A stretch of 64,000 nt of DNA from Paenibacillus sp. RUD330 (GTDB lineage: Bacteria > Bacillota > Bacilli > Paenibacillales > Paenibacillaceae): the NCBI RefSeq assembly GCF_002243345.2, contig NZ_CP022655.2:4644001-4708000 (forward strand). Reading direction: 5' to 3'. This document shows positions 1 to 7,906 of this stretch, one piece after another. Position numbers and translations under genes: made by a program. The first letter of the stretch is position 1; the number at the start of each line of letters is the position of its first letter. A model generated the notes under the pieces. That model had not been told where the DNA came from, did no database searches, and saw only the letters and a program-made list of their open reading frames with translations.

Positions 1-39
1 TTAGTTCCCATGTGAAAAAAGTCAATAAATAGCCCGTAT

Positions 40-86
40 AAAAAAGGGGGTCCCATCGTCATTATCATGACTAATGGGACACCCCT
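40..86 (-). terminator. Rho-independent terminator of the leftmost small gene
   Basis: On the minus strand GGGGTGTCCCAT pairs with ATGGGACCCCC across a loop and is followed by six T. It starts right at the stop codon of the 51-codon ORF at 87-242, so it probably ends transcription coming from the right. Confidence 0.7.
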
Positions 87-242
87 TCATTTTACGACAT
101 TCTCGGGATCGCCTATCAATTGCTCGCATCGTTTATCTCTAGCAGATTCCTCTCTCGGTACGGCATACTGTTCCTCCAACCGGCCGTCATTGTGCGAAAT
201 GCACCGCGATAGCCGGAGACAATCGAAACTGTCGCATCTCAT
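87..242 (-). CDS. Small Cys-containing hypothetical protein, 51 aa
   Basis: This short ORF starts with ATG after a GAGGG ribosome site eight bases upstream and stops directly before a good terminator. The product is charged, has four cysteines (residues 3, 8, 14 and 39) and no membrane segment. I do not recognise the family. Support comes from the ribosome site, the terminator fit and the absence of a better gene here. It could be transcribed with the 307-876 gene upstream. A chance ORF remains possible. Confidence 0.45.
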   Translation of the reverse strand: MRCDSFDCLRLSRCISHNDGRLEEQYAVPREESARDKRCEQLIGDPENVVK

Positions 243-306
243 GTTCGAACCCTCAATATGACCGACTCCACATGTGTGGAGTAGACAGTGAGAACAAAAC
301 TTAACT

Positions 307-876
307 TCACAATGTGTTACGCCTTAGTTCATAGAAATACTGCACACTCGGATGCTTTAACTTCATCTTCTCGGACATGGTTAAGATCCGCTTTTTTCCA
401 AACCTTCTGTCCACCAAGGCTAGGATATTCAATAAGATCTCATTGCTCTCTAAGCTTTCCTCTATAGAAGTAGATAAAAACTTAGTAGCCACAACGATAA
501 AATTCGATTTACTTAATGAAGCCTGCGCTGACAAAAGCTCTTTTGCATATTCTGAACTTATTTTGCTTCTGGCAATTATTTTTAGACGATCTTCCGGCAC
601 GGTCCCCTTGGCAGCTTTTCTAACCGCTTCAATATCGTCATTGCTGATAGGAATTTGAATATGTGGATCATTCTTGATTTCCAGCTCCGTCTGATACCAT
701 TTGATGAAGCTGGTTTTATCCATCATATTGAGTACGTTCTTTTTATCTACAGAGATATAACAAGTACCTGTTTTATCAGGTAAATAACGGTAACCCGGTG
801 CGCGGTATTCTACCCTTCCTTCTAACGCAGGACAGAGAAAGCTCTCCAGTTGCTGCTTCAATTTGCTCCAGGACAT
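307..876 (-). CDS. SF0329-like conserved hypothetical protein
   Basis: A 189-residue protein beginning MSWSKLKQQLESFLCPALEG, an N-terminal pattern I recall from the SF0329 family of Bacilli, whose function is unknown. ATG at 876 is chosen because GGAGGGG lies seven bases upstream; the longer reading to 939 has no ribosome site. The N-terminal half looks like a compact alpha/beta domain and the C-terminal half is helical and Lys/Arg rich. No catalytic motif, signal peptide or membrane segment is visible. It reads in the same direction as dus upstream, about 175 bases away, and the small ORF at 87-242 downstream. Confidence 0.75.
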   Translation of the reverse strand: MSWSKLKQQLESFLCPALEGRVEYRAPGYRYLPDKTGTCYISVDKKNVLNMMDKTSFIKWYQTELEIKNDPHIQIPISNDDIEAVRKAAKGTVPEDRLKIIARSKISSEYAKELLSAQASLSKSNFIVVATKFLSTSIEESLESNEILLNILALVDRRFGKKRILTMSEKMKLKHPSVQYFYELRRNTL

Positions 877-1051
877 GTAATCCCCTCCATATAAAAAAAG
901 AGGAACGGATAGTTGTCTCTGGGTTTGCCCCGTCTCCATTCATCCGATCCTCAACATCTTCAAGTTTTTTTCTAATTTCTACGCCGAATTCTCCCTATCG
1001 AACCAACCACTCTTTACCGCAATCGTCCGTTGCCTCTCCTGACTTGGCCAC

Positions 1052-2041
1052 TTAATTTCCTTCTTCCTCCGCCCCATCATGCTCCTTCTTTGCATATTCA
1101 TTGAGCAGCGCACGCACTTCAGTTGTTGATTTTGTGTTCATTAAACTATTTCTTAATTCGCTTGCCCCTCGAAATCCACGGACATATATTTTAAAGAATC
1201 GGGAAAGCGGTCTGAACGAGCGTGGTTCCAGTTCTGAATATTGATCATGGAGATCTAGATGCAGCCTTAGCAAATCAAGCAATTCCTCGCTGCTGTGATC
1301 CTTCGGCTCCTTCTCAAAAGCAAATGGATTATGAAAAATACCGCGCCCAATCATAATACCATCTACACCGTATTGCTCAACGAGCTGCAAGCCGGTCTGT
1401 CGGTCAGGGATATCCCCGTTAATGGTCAGAAGTGTATCTGGTGCCACCTCATCACGAAGTTTCTTAATCTCCGGAATTAGTTCCCAATGAGCATCTACTT
1501 TGCTCATTTCCTCTCTTGTCCGCAGATGAATGGACAGATTAACAATGTCTTGTCGCAAAATATGGCTTAACCAGCCGCGCCATTCGTCTAAGGCACTAAA
1601 ACCGAGCCTTGTTTTTACACTGACGGGCAATCCCCCGGCTTTTGCGGCCTGGATGATATCCGCTGCGGTTTCTGGACGGCAGATCAGGCCGCTACCCTTC
1701 CCGTTCTCTGCTACATTCGCTACAGGACAACCCATATTAATATCGATGCCTCTGAATCCTTCTTTCGCCATACCGATGCTCATCTGACGAAAGTATTCCG
1801 GCTTATCCCCCCAGATATGGGCTACAATGGGCTGTTCATCCTCTGTAAAAGTCAAGCGCCCGCGCACACTATGGTTCCCTTCCGGGTGACAGTAACTCTC
1901 TGTATTCGCAAACTCTGTAAAAAACACATCCGGTCTGGCTGCTTCACTAACGACATGGCGAAAAACAACATCCGTCACATCTTCCATGGGCGCCAGTATA
2001 AAAAAAGGCCGTGGTAAATCACGCCAAAAATTATCTGTCAT
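1052..2041 (-). CDS. dus: tRNA-dihydrouridine synthase (Dus family)
   Basis: A 329-residue flavin enzyme that reduces uridine to 5,6-dihydrouridine in the tRNA D-loop. The TIM-barrel start APMEDVTD, the catalytic-cysteine segment [10 protein letters not shown], the KTRLG motif, and the phosphate-binding end NGDI followed by GIMIGRG are all in Dus order. ATG at 2041 follows GAGAGG by eight bases; the reading frame stays open upstream to 2164 but that part lacks family similarity and a ribosome site. The gene was originally the next gene downstream of rlmD, beyond the terminator at 2163-2188; the 42-kb element now separates the two. It resembles the DusC-like Firmicute branch, but the exact paralogue is uncertain. 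Confidence 0.93.
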   Translation of the reverse strand: MTDNFWRDLPRPFFILAPMEDVTDVVFRHVVSEAARPDVFFTEFANTESYCHPEGNHSVRGRLTFTEDEQPIVAHIWGDKPEYFRQMSIGMAKEGFRGIDINMGCPVANVAENGKGSGLICRPETAADIIQAAKAGGLPVSVKTRLGFSALDEWRGWLSHILRQDIVNLSIHLRTREEMSKVDAHWELIPEIKKLRDEVAPDTLLTINGDIPDRQTGLQLVEQYGVDGIMIGRGIFHNPFAFEKEPKDHSSEELLDLLRLHLDLHDQYSELEPRSFRPLSRFFKIYVRGFRGASELRNSLMNTKSTTEVRALLNEYAKKEHDGAEEEGN

Positions 2042-2162
2042 ATCAAAAACCTCTCTATTAATACTAGGAGAAAATCTTATCCCGAAGAGGTAAAACTCAC
2101 TTAGGGATGTTAAAGCAAAGTATATTATAACCCCGAGAGAATCATAGTCAACCAATAGATTC

Positions 2163-2188
2163 AAAAAAAAAGAGGGTGCCCCCTCTTT
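2163..2188 (-). terminator. Native rlmD terminator, stranded by the insertion
   Basis: On the minus strand AAAGAGGG pairs with CCCTCTTT around a short loop and runs into nine T. It lies about 35 bases left of the element edge. If the element is removed it falls directly after the reconstructed rlmD stop codon, so it is the original rlmD terminator, now 42 kb from its gene. Confidence 0.8.
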
Positions 2189-2221
2189 ACTATTTCCTCC
2201 GATAGATCTCCGTTTTACTTG

Positions 2222-2226
2222 TCCTT
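2222..2226. repeat. Target-site duplication, left copy (TCCTT)
   Basis: TCCTT directly abuts the left tip TGTGAA of the element and recurs at 44301-44305 next to the right tip. Five-base duplications are the Tn7-family hallmark. The inner flanks of the two cassettes (TAGTA and TACTA) do not match TCCTT. Confidence 0.85.
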
Positions 2227-2702
2227 TGTGAACTACTCAAAAAGTCGTGTTGCGCCACCATCCCCCACCAAATCGCCACAAATCCTTGCGCCACTTGGCT
2301 TTAACGCCTCTCACCCTAACTCCCCTGTTTCAACACGAGCAAATAAAGTCGTCCTATAAATCGGAGTAATATCGGGGGCAAATCGGAGAAAAACTGTGAT
2401 AAAAAAGTAAATAAAGTCGAATTAAGAGCAGGGGGAAAGGCAGGGTAGAGCAGGGATAAAACAGGGATCAGAGGAAAAGAAATCGGAGTAAAAATTGGAG
2501 AAGATATTGAGGAAAAGCTTGATAGAACAAGGGATTCGAGGAGTTTGAGTTCTCCCCTTCTCCCTAAACCCGCTTCCCTGATTTACAAAAGAAGCCGAGG
2601 AAAACAGGAGTGGATACCTGCGTTTCGCTCGGCTCGTGAGACGACTATTTAGGCTTTGAGATGACTTTTTAGGCTCTGAGATGACTTTTTGAGATATTCA
2701 CA
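2227..2702 (+). repeat. 476-bp Tn7-type end cassette, left copy
   Basis: Begins TGTGAACTACTC and ends GAGATATTCACA. TnsB-site-like motifs sit at 2239-2246 (AAAAAGTC), 2342-2350 and 2410-2418 (both AATAAAGTC) near the left tip, and inverted at 2643-2650, 2663-2670 and 2683-2690 near the right tip with exact 20-bp spacing. AATAAAGTC is also the core in the ends of Tn7. The centre (about 2420-2640) is purine-rich and holds a hairpin (AGCCGAG at 2593-2599 with CTCGGCT at 2628-2634). No ORF of note is present. Identical by eye over all 476 bases to 43825-44300. Confidence 0.92.
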
Positions 2703-2712
2703 TAGTAGGGAT
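2703..2712. repeat. Inner junction inverted repeat, left arm (TAGTAGGGAT)
   Basis: The ten bases after the left cassette are the reverse complement of the ten bases before the right cassette (43815-43824, ATCCCTACTA). Together with the cassette tips they form a 16-bp inverted repeat, TTCACATAGTAGGGAT, that would flank the single cassette in a circular form. Confidence 0.75.
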
Positions 2713-2747
2713 TGGGTTATAAGGGGAGAACAAGGGTTTACTTTACC

Positions 2748-4835
2748 CTATTCATCATCCCGATGATTTTCGAACGACTGTTTGATTAGGAACATTGTAT
2801 ACTCAACCTCATCAATTGAAGAAACTCCAATCTCTACATCACCATTGCCCCATCGACCAAGTTTGCTCACATCTTTACAGATGCCCTGTGGATCGTTTAT
2901 CTCGTGGAAAGCCATATTTAAACTTAAACGAAGCTTACTTTTCTGTGGAACAATATCGACGAAATTTGTTGTTGTCTTGAAAGCTATATATAGCTTTTTA
3001 AACTCCATCCGAACAGAACTATCCAGATTACAGATTCGCTTTGACAGCTCCTCAAATAACACCATCATTTCACCCTGCAACTCAGGATGATCTGCAATGG
3101 TATAAGTGACATTTTCACTTCCAGAACCTTTTTTGCTATATTTCAATAATGCATCATCTGAGATATTCGGGTATTCCCAAACTTTTACTGCCTGATCTGC
3201 AAGTGAGTGAGCACGTTTTGTAATTTCATCTTTATTCCAAACACTTAGTTTACCTAGCCCTCTATTCAACCGTAAAGGACTGTCTGCAAAGCCGCCATCC
3301 ATATCTCGCTTCACAGTGAATGGCTTGTCGCTCAGCTCAGAGTTGTAACGTGTCAGTGTTAAATTTCCAAGCGTATGTAAATATGTATTCTGAACCTCTT
3401 CCCAGTCTGTTCCGAGGTCTTGTTTCCATTCAACCGATAAGTTCGGGTTTTGAGGCATGATGTGCTCTATCGTGTAACTCTCGATGTCAACTATCTCTTT
3501 GCGATTGAAGTTCTCAAGCTTACGAAGCAAATAATTGCGGGTTCTGAAATTGTACACATCTTTTACGGTTAATTCATTTATGAATTCTTCATTTTTAGGA
3601 AACCGTCGATGAGAATCTTTATTCAAGAAGGCTACAATTGTACTTTCCAAGTAATTCGATTTATCGATTTCTTTACTGATCGTTGCAAACGTTTTGTTCA
3701 ACGAATTAGTTGGAACCCCGCAAATTGCTCTGCGAAATACATATGCTTCAACCAATTTCAGAATCGAAATAAAGTCCTCCTTAGGTAGCCTTTCTTCTGC
3801 AAAGTCGTTATAGACCTCAAGTAAGAATGGATAAGATACATCTACTTTTAATGTATTTATTTCCTCTAACACTTGGTTGATTCCCTTATCTTTTTCAGTT
3901 TGAAATGCTAGATTTACAAAGTATTTCGAGAATCGATAAATATCCTCTACGATCTCATGAACGGATTGACCATCTTTTTGATATACATAATCCTTGAATA
4001 CCGAATATACATCTTGTATATTGGGGATTTTCCCTGTTTTCACAGTTAAGTAATCACGCATGAAACGATCAAATATTGCCGAATCATTAAGATTGCCAAA
4101 ACTACGTTCCATCGGATACCAATATTCGGTGTATAGATCAGTTTGTTCTGTTGGCTCCAGTCTCATTAGAACAAAGTTTCGAATCAAATCAGCTTGCGAA
4201 AGGTCAAGTCCTGTCGAGTTCAGACTTTCAAAAATCAACTGAGGATTATCGTGATCACGATCCAACGATATATCCACTACAATCAATTTTGAAATACCCT
4301 CATTGAGCTTATTCAAATCAATGCCACTATTCTTAATGGATTCGAGGAAAAAATTGAAGTTCTCCATTACTCTCACTGAATATTCTTCAGGGAGTTTTTT
4401 ATCTGACACCAAGTTGATCAGCGTGTCCTTATCACTTTTTGTTAAAATGAGCTTGTGATACAAATCTCCCTCTTCTTCATTGTTTACAAGATAGTAGTTC
4501 ATAATTTTCTTCTTTGTAATATCCCAAGTTTGACCACTTTCCTCAATGGCTTTCCCTAATGCAAGTAGAAATAATGTCAAAGTGGTCATACGTTGTTGTC
4601 CATCGATGACAAGTAGCTGAGGGACAGAAGAAATCTGATACAAACCACGCTCAATATAAACTATTGAACCAACAAAGTGACCTTTCACTTTTTCATCTTC
4701 CGCCGCTCGTACAATGTCATTCCAAAGTTGGCGACATTGATTAATCGTCCAGCTATATTTACGCTGATAAATCGGAATGATAAATTGCTTCGTTCCTTGT
4801 AAAAATTTAAGTAAGTTTGTTTCAACTGCCTTCAC
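2748..4835 (-). CDS. DUF262/DUF1524 GmrSD-like restriction protein
   Basis: A 695-residue protein of the GmrSD type IV restriction class, which cuts modified foreign DNA. The N-terminal DUF262 (ParB-like NTPase) motifs are IPIYQRKYSW near residue 20 and VIDGQQRMTTL near 76. The C-terminal DUF1524 nuclease has the His-Asn-His type motif YTIEHIMPQN near 455 followed by LGNLTLT. A third domain at about 595-690 looks like DUF5655. It is the last gene of a tight three-gene nuclease operon and overlaps the upstream HNH gene by four bases. DUF262 and DUF1524 in one chain correspond to fused GmrS and GmrD. The modification it recognises cannot be read from sequence. Confidence 0.88.
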   Translation of the reverse strand: MKAVETNLLKFLQGTKQFIIPIYQRKYSWTINQCRQLWNDIVRAAEDEKVKGHFVGSIVYIERGLYQISSVPQLLVIDGQQRMTTLTLFLLALGKAIEESGQTWDITKKKIMNYYLVNNEEEGDLYHKLILTKSDKDTLINLVSDKKLPEEYSVRVMENFNFFLESIKNSGIDLNKLNEGISKLIVVDISLDRDHDNPQLIFESLNSTGLDLSQADLIRNFVLMRLEPTEQTDLYTEYWYPMERSFGNLNDSAIFDRFMRDYLTVKTGKIPNIQDVYSVFKDYVYQKDGQSVHEIVEDIYRFSKYFVNLAFQTEKDKGINQVLEEINTLKVDVSYPFLLEVYNDFAEERLPKEDFISILKLVEAYVFRRAICGVPTNSLNKTFATISKEIDKSNYLESTIVAFLNKDSHRRFPKNEEFINELTVKDVYNFRTRNYLLRKLENFNRKEIVDIESYTIEHIMPQNPNLSVEWKQDLGTDWEEVQNTYLHTLGNLTLTRYNSELSDKPFTVKRDMDGGFADSPLRLNRGLGKLSVWNKDEITKRAHSLADQAVKVWEYPNISDDALLKYSKKGSGSENVTYTIADHPELQGEMMVLFEELSKRICNLDSSVRMEFKKLYIAFKTTTNFVDIVPQKSKLRLSLNMAFHEINDPQGICKDVSKLGRWGNGDVEIGVSSIDEVEYTMFLIKQSFENHRDDE

Positions 4836-5848
4836 TGTGTCATCTCCTCAACAATCGTATACATCAATTTGAGACTTTTCTTCAATTCATCAATACTTAT
4901 CATCGGGATTCGATGGATCATACGGTGACAGTTAGAACAAAGCATTCCGATCTCCTCTACCTTAGTTGTCTCACCCACCTTCATTTCGGATACTGGTTTC
5001 TTATGATGTCCTTCAATAAAACCTCTTCCTCGTTCACCGTATACTTTTTCGAAATTGATTCCACATGCTTCACAGAACAGTTCTCCATGCACCTTCATAA
5101 ATCTCTTCTTGGCATCTTTGATGAGCTGAGGATCACGTTCTCGAACTTTATGTAATCGAAGAAGTTCCTTCCCTTCCTCATATTGATCTTTTCCATACTC
5201 AATATTACTATTAATGTTTGCCGAGAGGTCGCTCATGCTTCCACCTAGTAATCGCTCCAATGAAGCGATTACTAGCGAAAAATCATATTTAGCATTTCGC
5301 AATTGCTTAATAGCTCTGGATAAAGACACATCTTTAAAGATCCCCTTGTGCTTATCTCGAAGTCCGATGTAATGCAAAATGCCCATTGCCTGGTATCCAC
5401 GGCTCTCATCAGAATTTAAACCGATAATATGCTCATCCAGCCATCGATGTGTTTGTGAATGAAATAAGTAATTAAATACTATTAGATCACGAATTGTTTC
5501 CGAATAGCCATCATATTCCCTAGATCGTATCTTTGGCTCCAATGGTGGTATCTCATAAGAAGACAAACGAACTTCAAACCCAATCCCTTGCAATACATTA
5601 TTTGTCTCGTTCCCGCCACTAAAATCAGTTACATCAAGCTCGTGACCATTCGCATAAACATTCGCTCTCGATATAACATACTTTAAAGGATAGAGTTTAT
5701 TATTATAAAATAAATCATACTTCGTTGATTCCCTTTTTTGCGGCACTCCATGCATGTCAATGTACTCAATAGCTTGAATTACATGCTCTCTATGAATATT
5801 TTTAGGTATTGGCACGCCTAGCCCCCTATACACATTTTTAGTTACCAT
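4832..5848 (-). CDS. HNH endonuclease with ScoMcrA-like N-terminal head
   Basis: A 338-residue protein. The N-terminal 90 residues (HVIQAIEYID, KYDLFYNNKLYPLKYVI, FSGG) resemble the head domain of ScoMcrA-type modification-dependent nucleases. The C-terminal 90 residues form an HNH nuclease with zinc ligands: CEACGINF, then FIEGHHKKPVSE, then LCSNCHRMIH. The middle is helical. It overlaps its neighbours by 4 and 11 bases, so translation is probably coupled. Being between a GmrSD-like and a GIY-YIG gene points to restriction of modified phage DNA. This role is inferred; the HNH assignment is firm. Confidence 0.87.
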   Translation of the reverse strand: MVTKNVYRGLGVPIPKNIHREHVIQAIEYIDMHGVPQKRESTKYDLFYNNKLYPLKYVISRANVYANGHELDVTDFSGGNETNNVLQGIGFEVRLSSYEIPPLEPKIRSREYDGYSETIRDLIVFNYLFHSQTHRWLDEHIIGLNSDESRGYQAMGILHYIGLRDKHKGIFKDVSLSRAIKQLRNAKYDFSLVIASLERLLGGSMSDLSANINSNIEYGKDQYEEGKELLRLHKVRERDPQLIKDAKKRFMKVHGELFCEACGINFEKVYGERGRGFIEGHHKKPVSEMKVGETTKVEEIGMLCSNCHRMIHRIPMISIDELKKSLKLMYTIVEEMTQ

Positions 5849-6692
5849 TCAATCCAAAAGCTCGTGTTCCAAGCTTCTGTTTATATTTTTGTTCGTAAGC
5901 GACAACCTCTGATTTCGTCAGCGTTTTCGGCAATGTCCGTAGAATAGAATACTGGAACCGTCTGTATCGATCAGGCTCTAATTGTAATAATGACACAAGC
6001 TTTGCATTTCCTCCGTGAAACGATGTGGAATAATCCTTCCATCGCCCCAAGATTCCATTCTTTCCTGATGCTGAACCTACGTACTGATTCCCATCCGTGA
6101 AATCAGTAATCAAATATACTCCTGCAACAGAAGAGAGCATGCTATGCCATATCCGATTGGAATTAGGATTGTTTATGATGGTATGAAGTTCATTGAAGGT
6201 TAACAGCACATCGTCAAATCCTGGAAAATCCTTTACGTACCCTTCAGGAAGAATCTCAACTACCGACTTGGAGTCTTCTTTCATTAACCATTGATACCAA
6301 CTTCTTGCTCCTGATCCCCATTCAATTACCAGACGATCAATTAAATCGTCCAAGAGACTGATCTTTTTTAGTTGATATTGAATAAGTGGTTGATTCAGTA
6401 TCTCCATATAAGGATAATAAATAGGCACTTGACTGACCTTACTATCAAAGCTTGATTTTCCATCCACTTTATATGCCCCGATATATATGGCTTTTGTTCC
6501 CTCATATCCCAAAAAGGAAAGAATATATTCACAATTGCCAAACACATCGTTGCTTTGAAGACTTTGATAGAAATCGAGCATCTTGAGCTTATATAAGTGC
6601 TGGGTATCATAATTCTGGTCTTGATGTCGAACCAACTTAATCTTTTTTGAGAGATCAAATCCCCTCATAGCAATCAATTCGGAAAGATTCAT
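5838..6692 (-). CDS. GIY-YIG nuclease-domain protein
   Basis: A 284-residue protein with a C-terminal GIY-YIG domain: AGVYLITD and YVGSASGKNGILGRWKDY are the two Tyr motifs and the catalytic Arg helix, and EQKYKQKLGTRAFGLN provides the later Glu and Asn. The first 180 residues form an unrecognised domain, perhaps for DNA or substrate recognition. ATG at 6692 follows AGAGGAG at normal spacing; an upstream in-frame start at 6722 has none. It is the first gene of the three-nuclease operon, with an extended -10 promoter at 6739-6744. Confidence 0.85.
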   Translation of the reverse strand: MNLSELIAMRGFDLSKKIKLVRHQDQNYDTQHLYKLKMLDFYQSLQSNDVFGNCEYILSFLGYEGTKAIYIGAYKVDGKSSFDSKVSQVPIYYPYMEILNQPLIQYQLKKISLLDDLIDRLVIEWGSGARSWYQWLMKEDSKSVVEILPEGYVKDFPGFDDVLLTFNELHTIINNPNSNRIWHSMLSSVAGVYLITDFTDGNQYVGSASGKNGILGRWKDYSTSFHGGNAKLVSLLQLEPDRYRRFQYSILRTLPKTLTKSEVVAYEQKYKQKLGTRAFGLNGN

Positions 6693-6738
6693 GTATATTA
6701 CTCCTCTAAAAGTTTCTCTCATCTATTGCATTTACCAC

Positions 6739-6747
6739 ATTATAACA
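6739..6747 (-). promoter_or_regulatory. Extended -10 promoter for the nuclease operon
   Basis: On the minus strand TGTTATAAT combines a consensus TATAAT with the upstream TG of extended -10 promoters. It lies about 50 bases before the GIY-YIG start codon. No good -35 is visible. Confidence 0.5.
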
Positions 6748-6795
6748 CTTTGTAAATAACTTTCTGTAGTTCAGCTTATTACGAATATATAAGAA

Positions 6796-6838
6796 AAGCC
6801 GATAACATTCAGGAGTGAATGCCTGAATATTGCTCGAC
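6796..6838. other. Hairpin related to the cassette hairpin
   Basis: ATTCAGG and CCTGAAT form a perfect seven-base stem around AGTGAATG, with outer AGCCGA and TGCTCGAC. The order AAGCCGA, CAGGAGTG, CCTG, GCTCG matches the hairpin inside both 476-bp cassettes. It lies between the divergent promoters at 6739 and 6881, so it may be an operator, a terminator or a relic of another cassette. Confidence 0.5.
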
Positions 6839-6877
6839 CCTTGATCTGATACTTTACCTCTTTTTTATCATTACCTT

Positions 6878-6886
6878 TGCTATAAT
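6878..6886 (+). promoter_or_regulatory. Extended -10 promoter for the HEPN-like gene
   Basis: TGCTATAAT is an extended -10 element, about 64 bases before the ATG at 6950. The matching -35 is weak. Confidence 0.45.
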
Positions 6887-6949
6887 TAAAACACGTCTTA
6901 TAATTACTGGTAGTAAATGCAAATAATTTCGTAATGGGAGCGGATTCTT

Positions 6950-7657
6950 ATGCACGAGTTTGAGATATTCTTCAAAGATGAAATAAAAAAAATCAGAGAA
7001 GATATGATACCTGAATTGACAACATTCCTCACCCCCTATTTCCCTTCTGAAGATGAAGCCCACAATTTTGTAATCGAATGTGAAAGTCATCAGGACCCAA
7101 CACCAAAGCGTGTATTGCATCAGATATACAGGCATATCAACTTATCTAATGAAATGGCTGAACTTAAAACCGCAACTGTAAAAGACAGTTTTAGAGTGTT
7201 CTTCTGGGTTGTGACCATTGAGGCAATTTACAAGGCATCCACACCATATTCAACAAAACCAAAAATTGAAATTGTCCGAGAGTTCTTCTCCAATTATTTA
7301 GAAGAAAGAGATCAGGACATCCTGAAAAGAAAAGTTTCCAAAATATCTGAGCCACCTGTGCAAACCACCATTGATATGGTTGCTAATTTGTTAAATACCG
7401 TCAGAAATATGGTTGCCCATGAAGGCATCTTTTGGATGTTTACATTCCCAGAAAAATCTGGGGATAGCAACATAGTTACAATTCCAGGTGAGAAAACTTC
7501 ATACTTATCAACTTACACAATGAGCGATGAAAATCTTGATGCATACACTATTGATATTACACGAATAGAAATGAAAGATATTATTATGAAGGGAGCAATA
7601 AAATACCTCAAAATGGTCCTCAAAAAAATCGGAGAAGGTAACGTAGTAAATGAGTGA
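6950..7657 (+). CDS. HEPN-motif hypothetical protein
   Basis: A 235-residue mostly helical protein and one of few plus-strand genes in the element. At residues 148-153 it has RNMVAH, the Arg-x4-His signature of HEPN ribonuclease domains, at the end of a helical stretch (DMVANLLNTVRNMVAHEG). A GGGAG ribosome site precedes the ATG. HEPN proteins often act as defence RNases or toxins that cleave RNA after phage sensing. No separate antitoxin is adjacent, and the divergent neighbour is the nuclease operon. The HEPN call rests on one motif and predicted helices, so function is tentative. Confidence 0.6.
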   Translation: MHEFEIFFKDEIKKIREDMIPELTTFLTPYFPSEDEAHNFVIECESHQDPTPKRVLHQIYRHINLSNEMAELKTATVKDSFRVFFWVVTIEAIYKASTPYSTKPKIEIVREFFSNYLEERDQDILKRKVSKISEPPVQTTIDMVANLLNTVRNMVAHEGIFWMFTFPEKSGDSNIVTIPGEKTSYLSTYTMSDENLDAYTIDITRIEMKDIIMKGAIKYLKMVLKKIGEGNVVNE

Positions 7658-7871
7658 TTGCAATGATTTAATGCATATTTTTAAGCTTATTGAAGCTTAT
7701 CTTCCAACATCACGAACGTGCCTTCCGATAAACCTTTCATCGCCCTCGTTGACCTAACAATTAACTGATTGTTTAGAGACTCGACCTCAATTTATTAATG
7801 GAGACTTATAGAAGAGTCGATGCGATATTGGAAAAGGTGCCCTCCAAAATTCATATTCTTAATAGGAGTTA

Positions 7872-7899
7872 CCGCAGTTTCGTTTGACTGAAACTGCGG
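7872..7899. terminator. Perfect hairpin between convergent genes
   Basis: CCGCAGTTTC and GAAACTGCGG form a ten-base perfect stem around an eight-base loop, just before the tnsD stop codon and after the HEPN-like gene. It lacks a T-run on either strand. It may still terminate both transcripts or protect their ends. Confidence 0.45.
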
Positions 7900-7906
7900 A
7901 CTATTG

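Noticed and set aside
11-30. TGTGAAAAAAGTC resembling a cassette tip near the left edge of the window
   Set aside because: Only one motif is present, with no further TnsB-like sites, no matching end and no duplication. Chance in AT-rich DNA is likely.
67-261. 64-codon plus-strand ORF at the left edge
   Set aside because: No ribosome site; the opposite strand has an ORF with ribosome site and terminator at 87-242.
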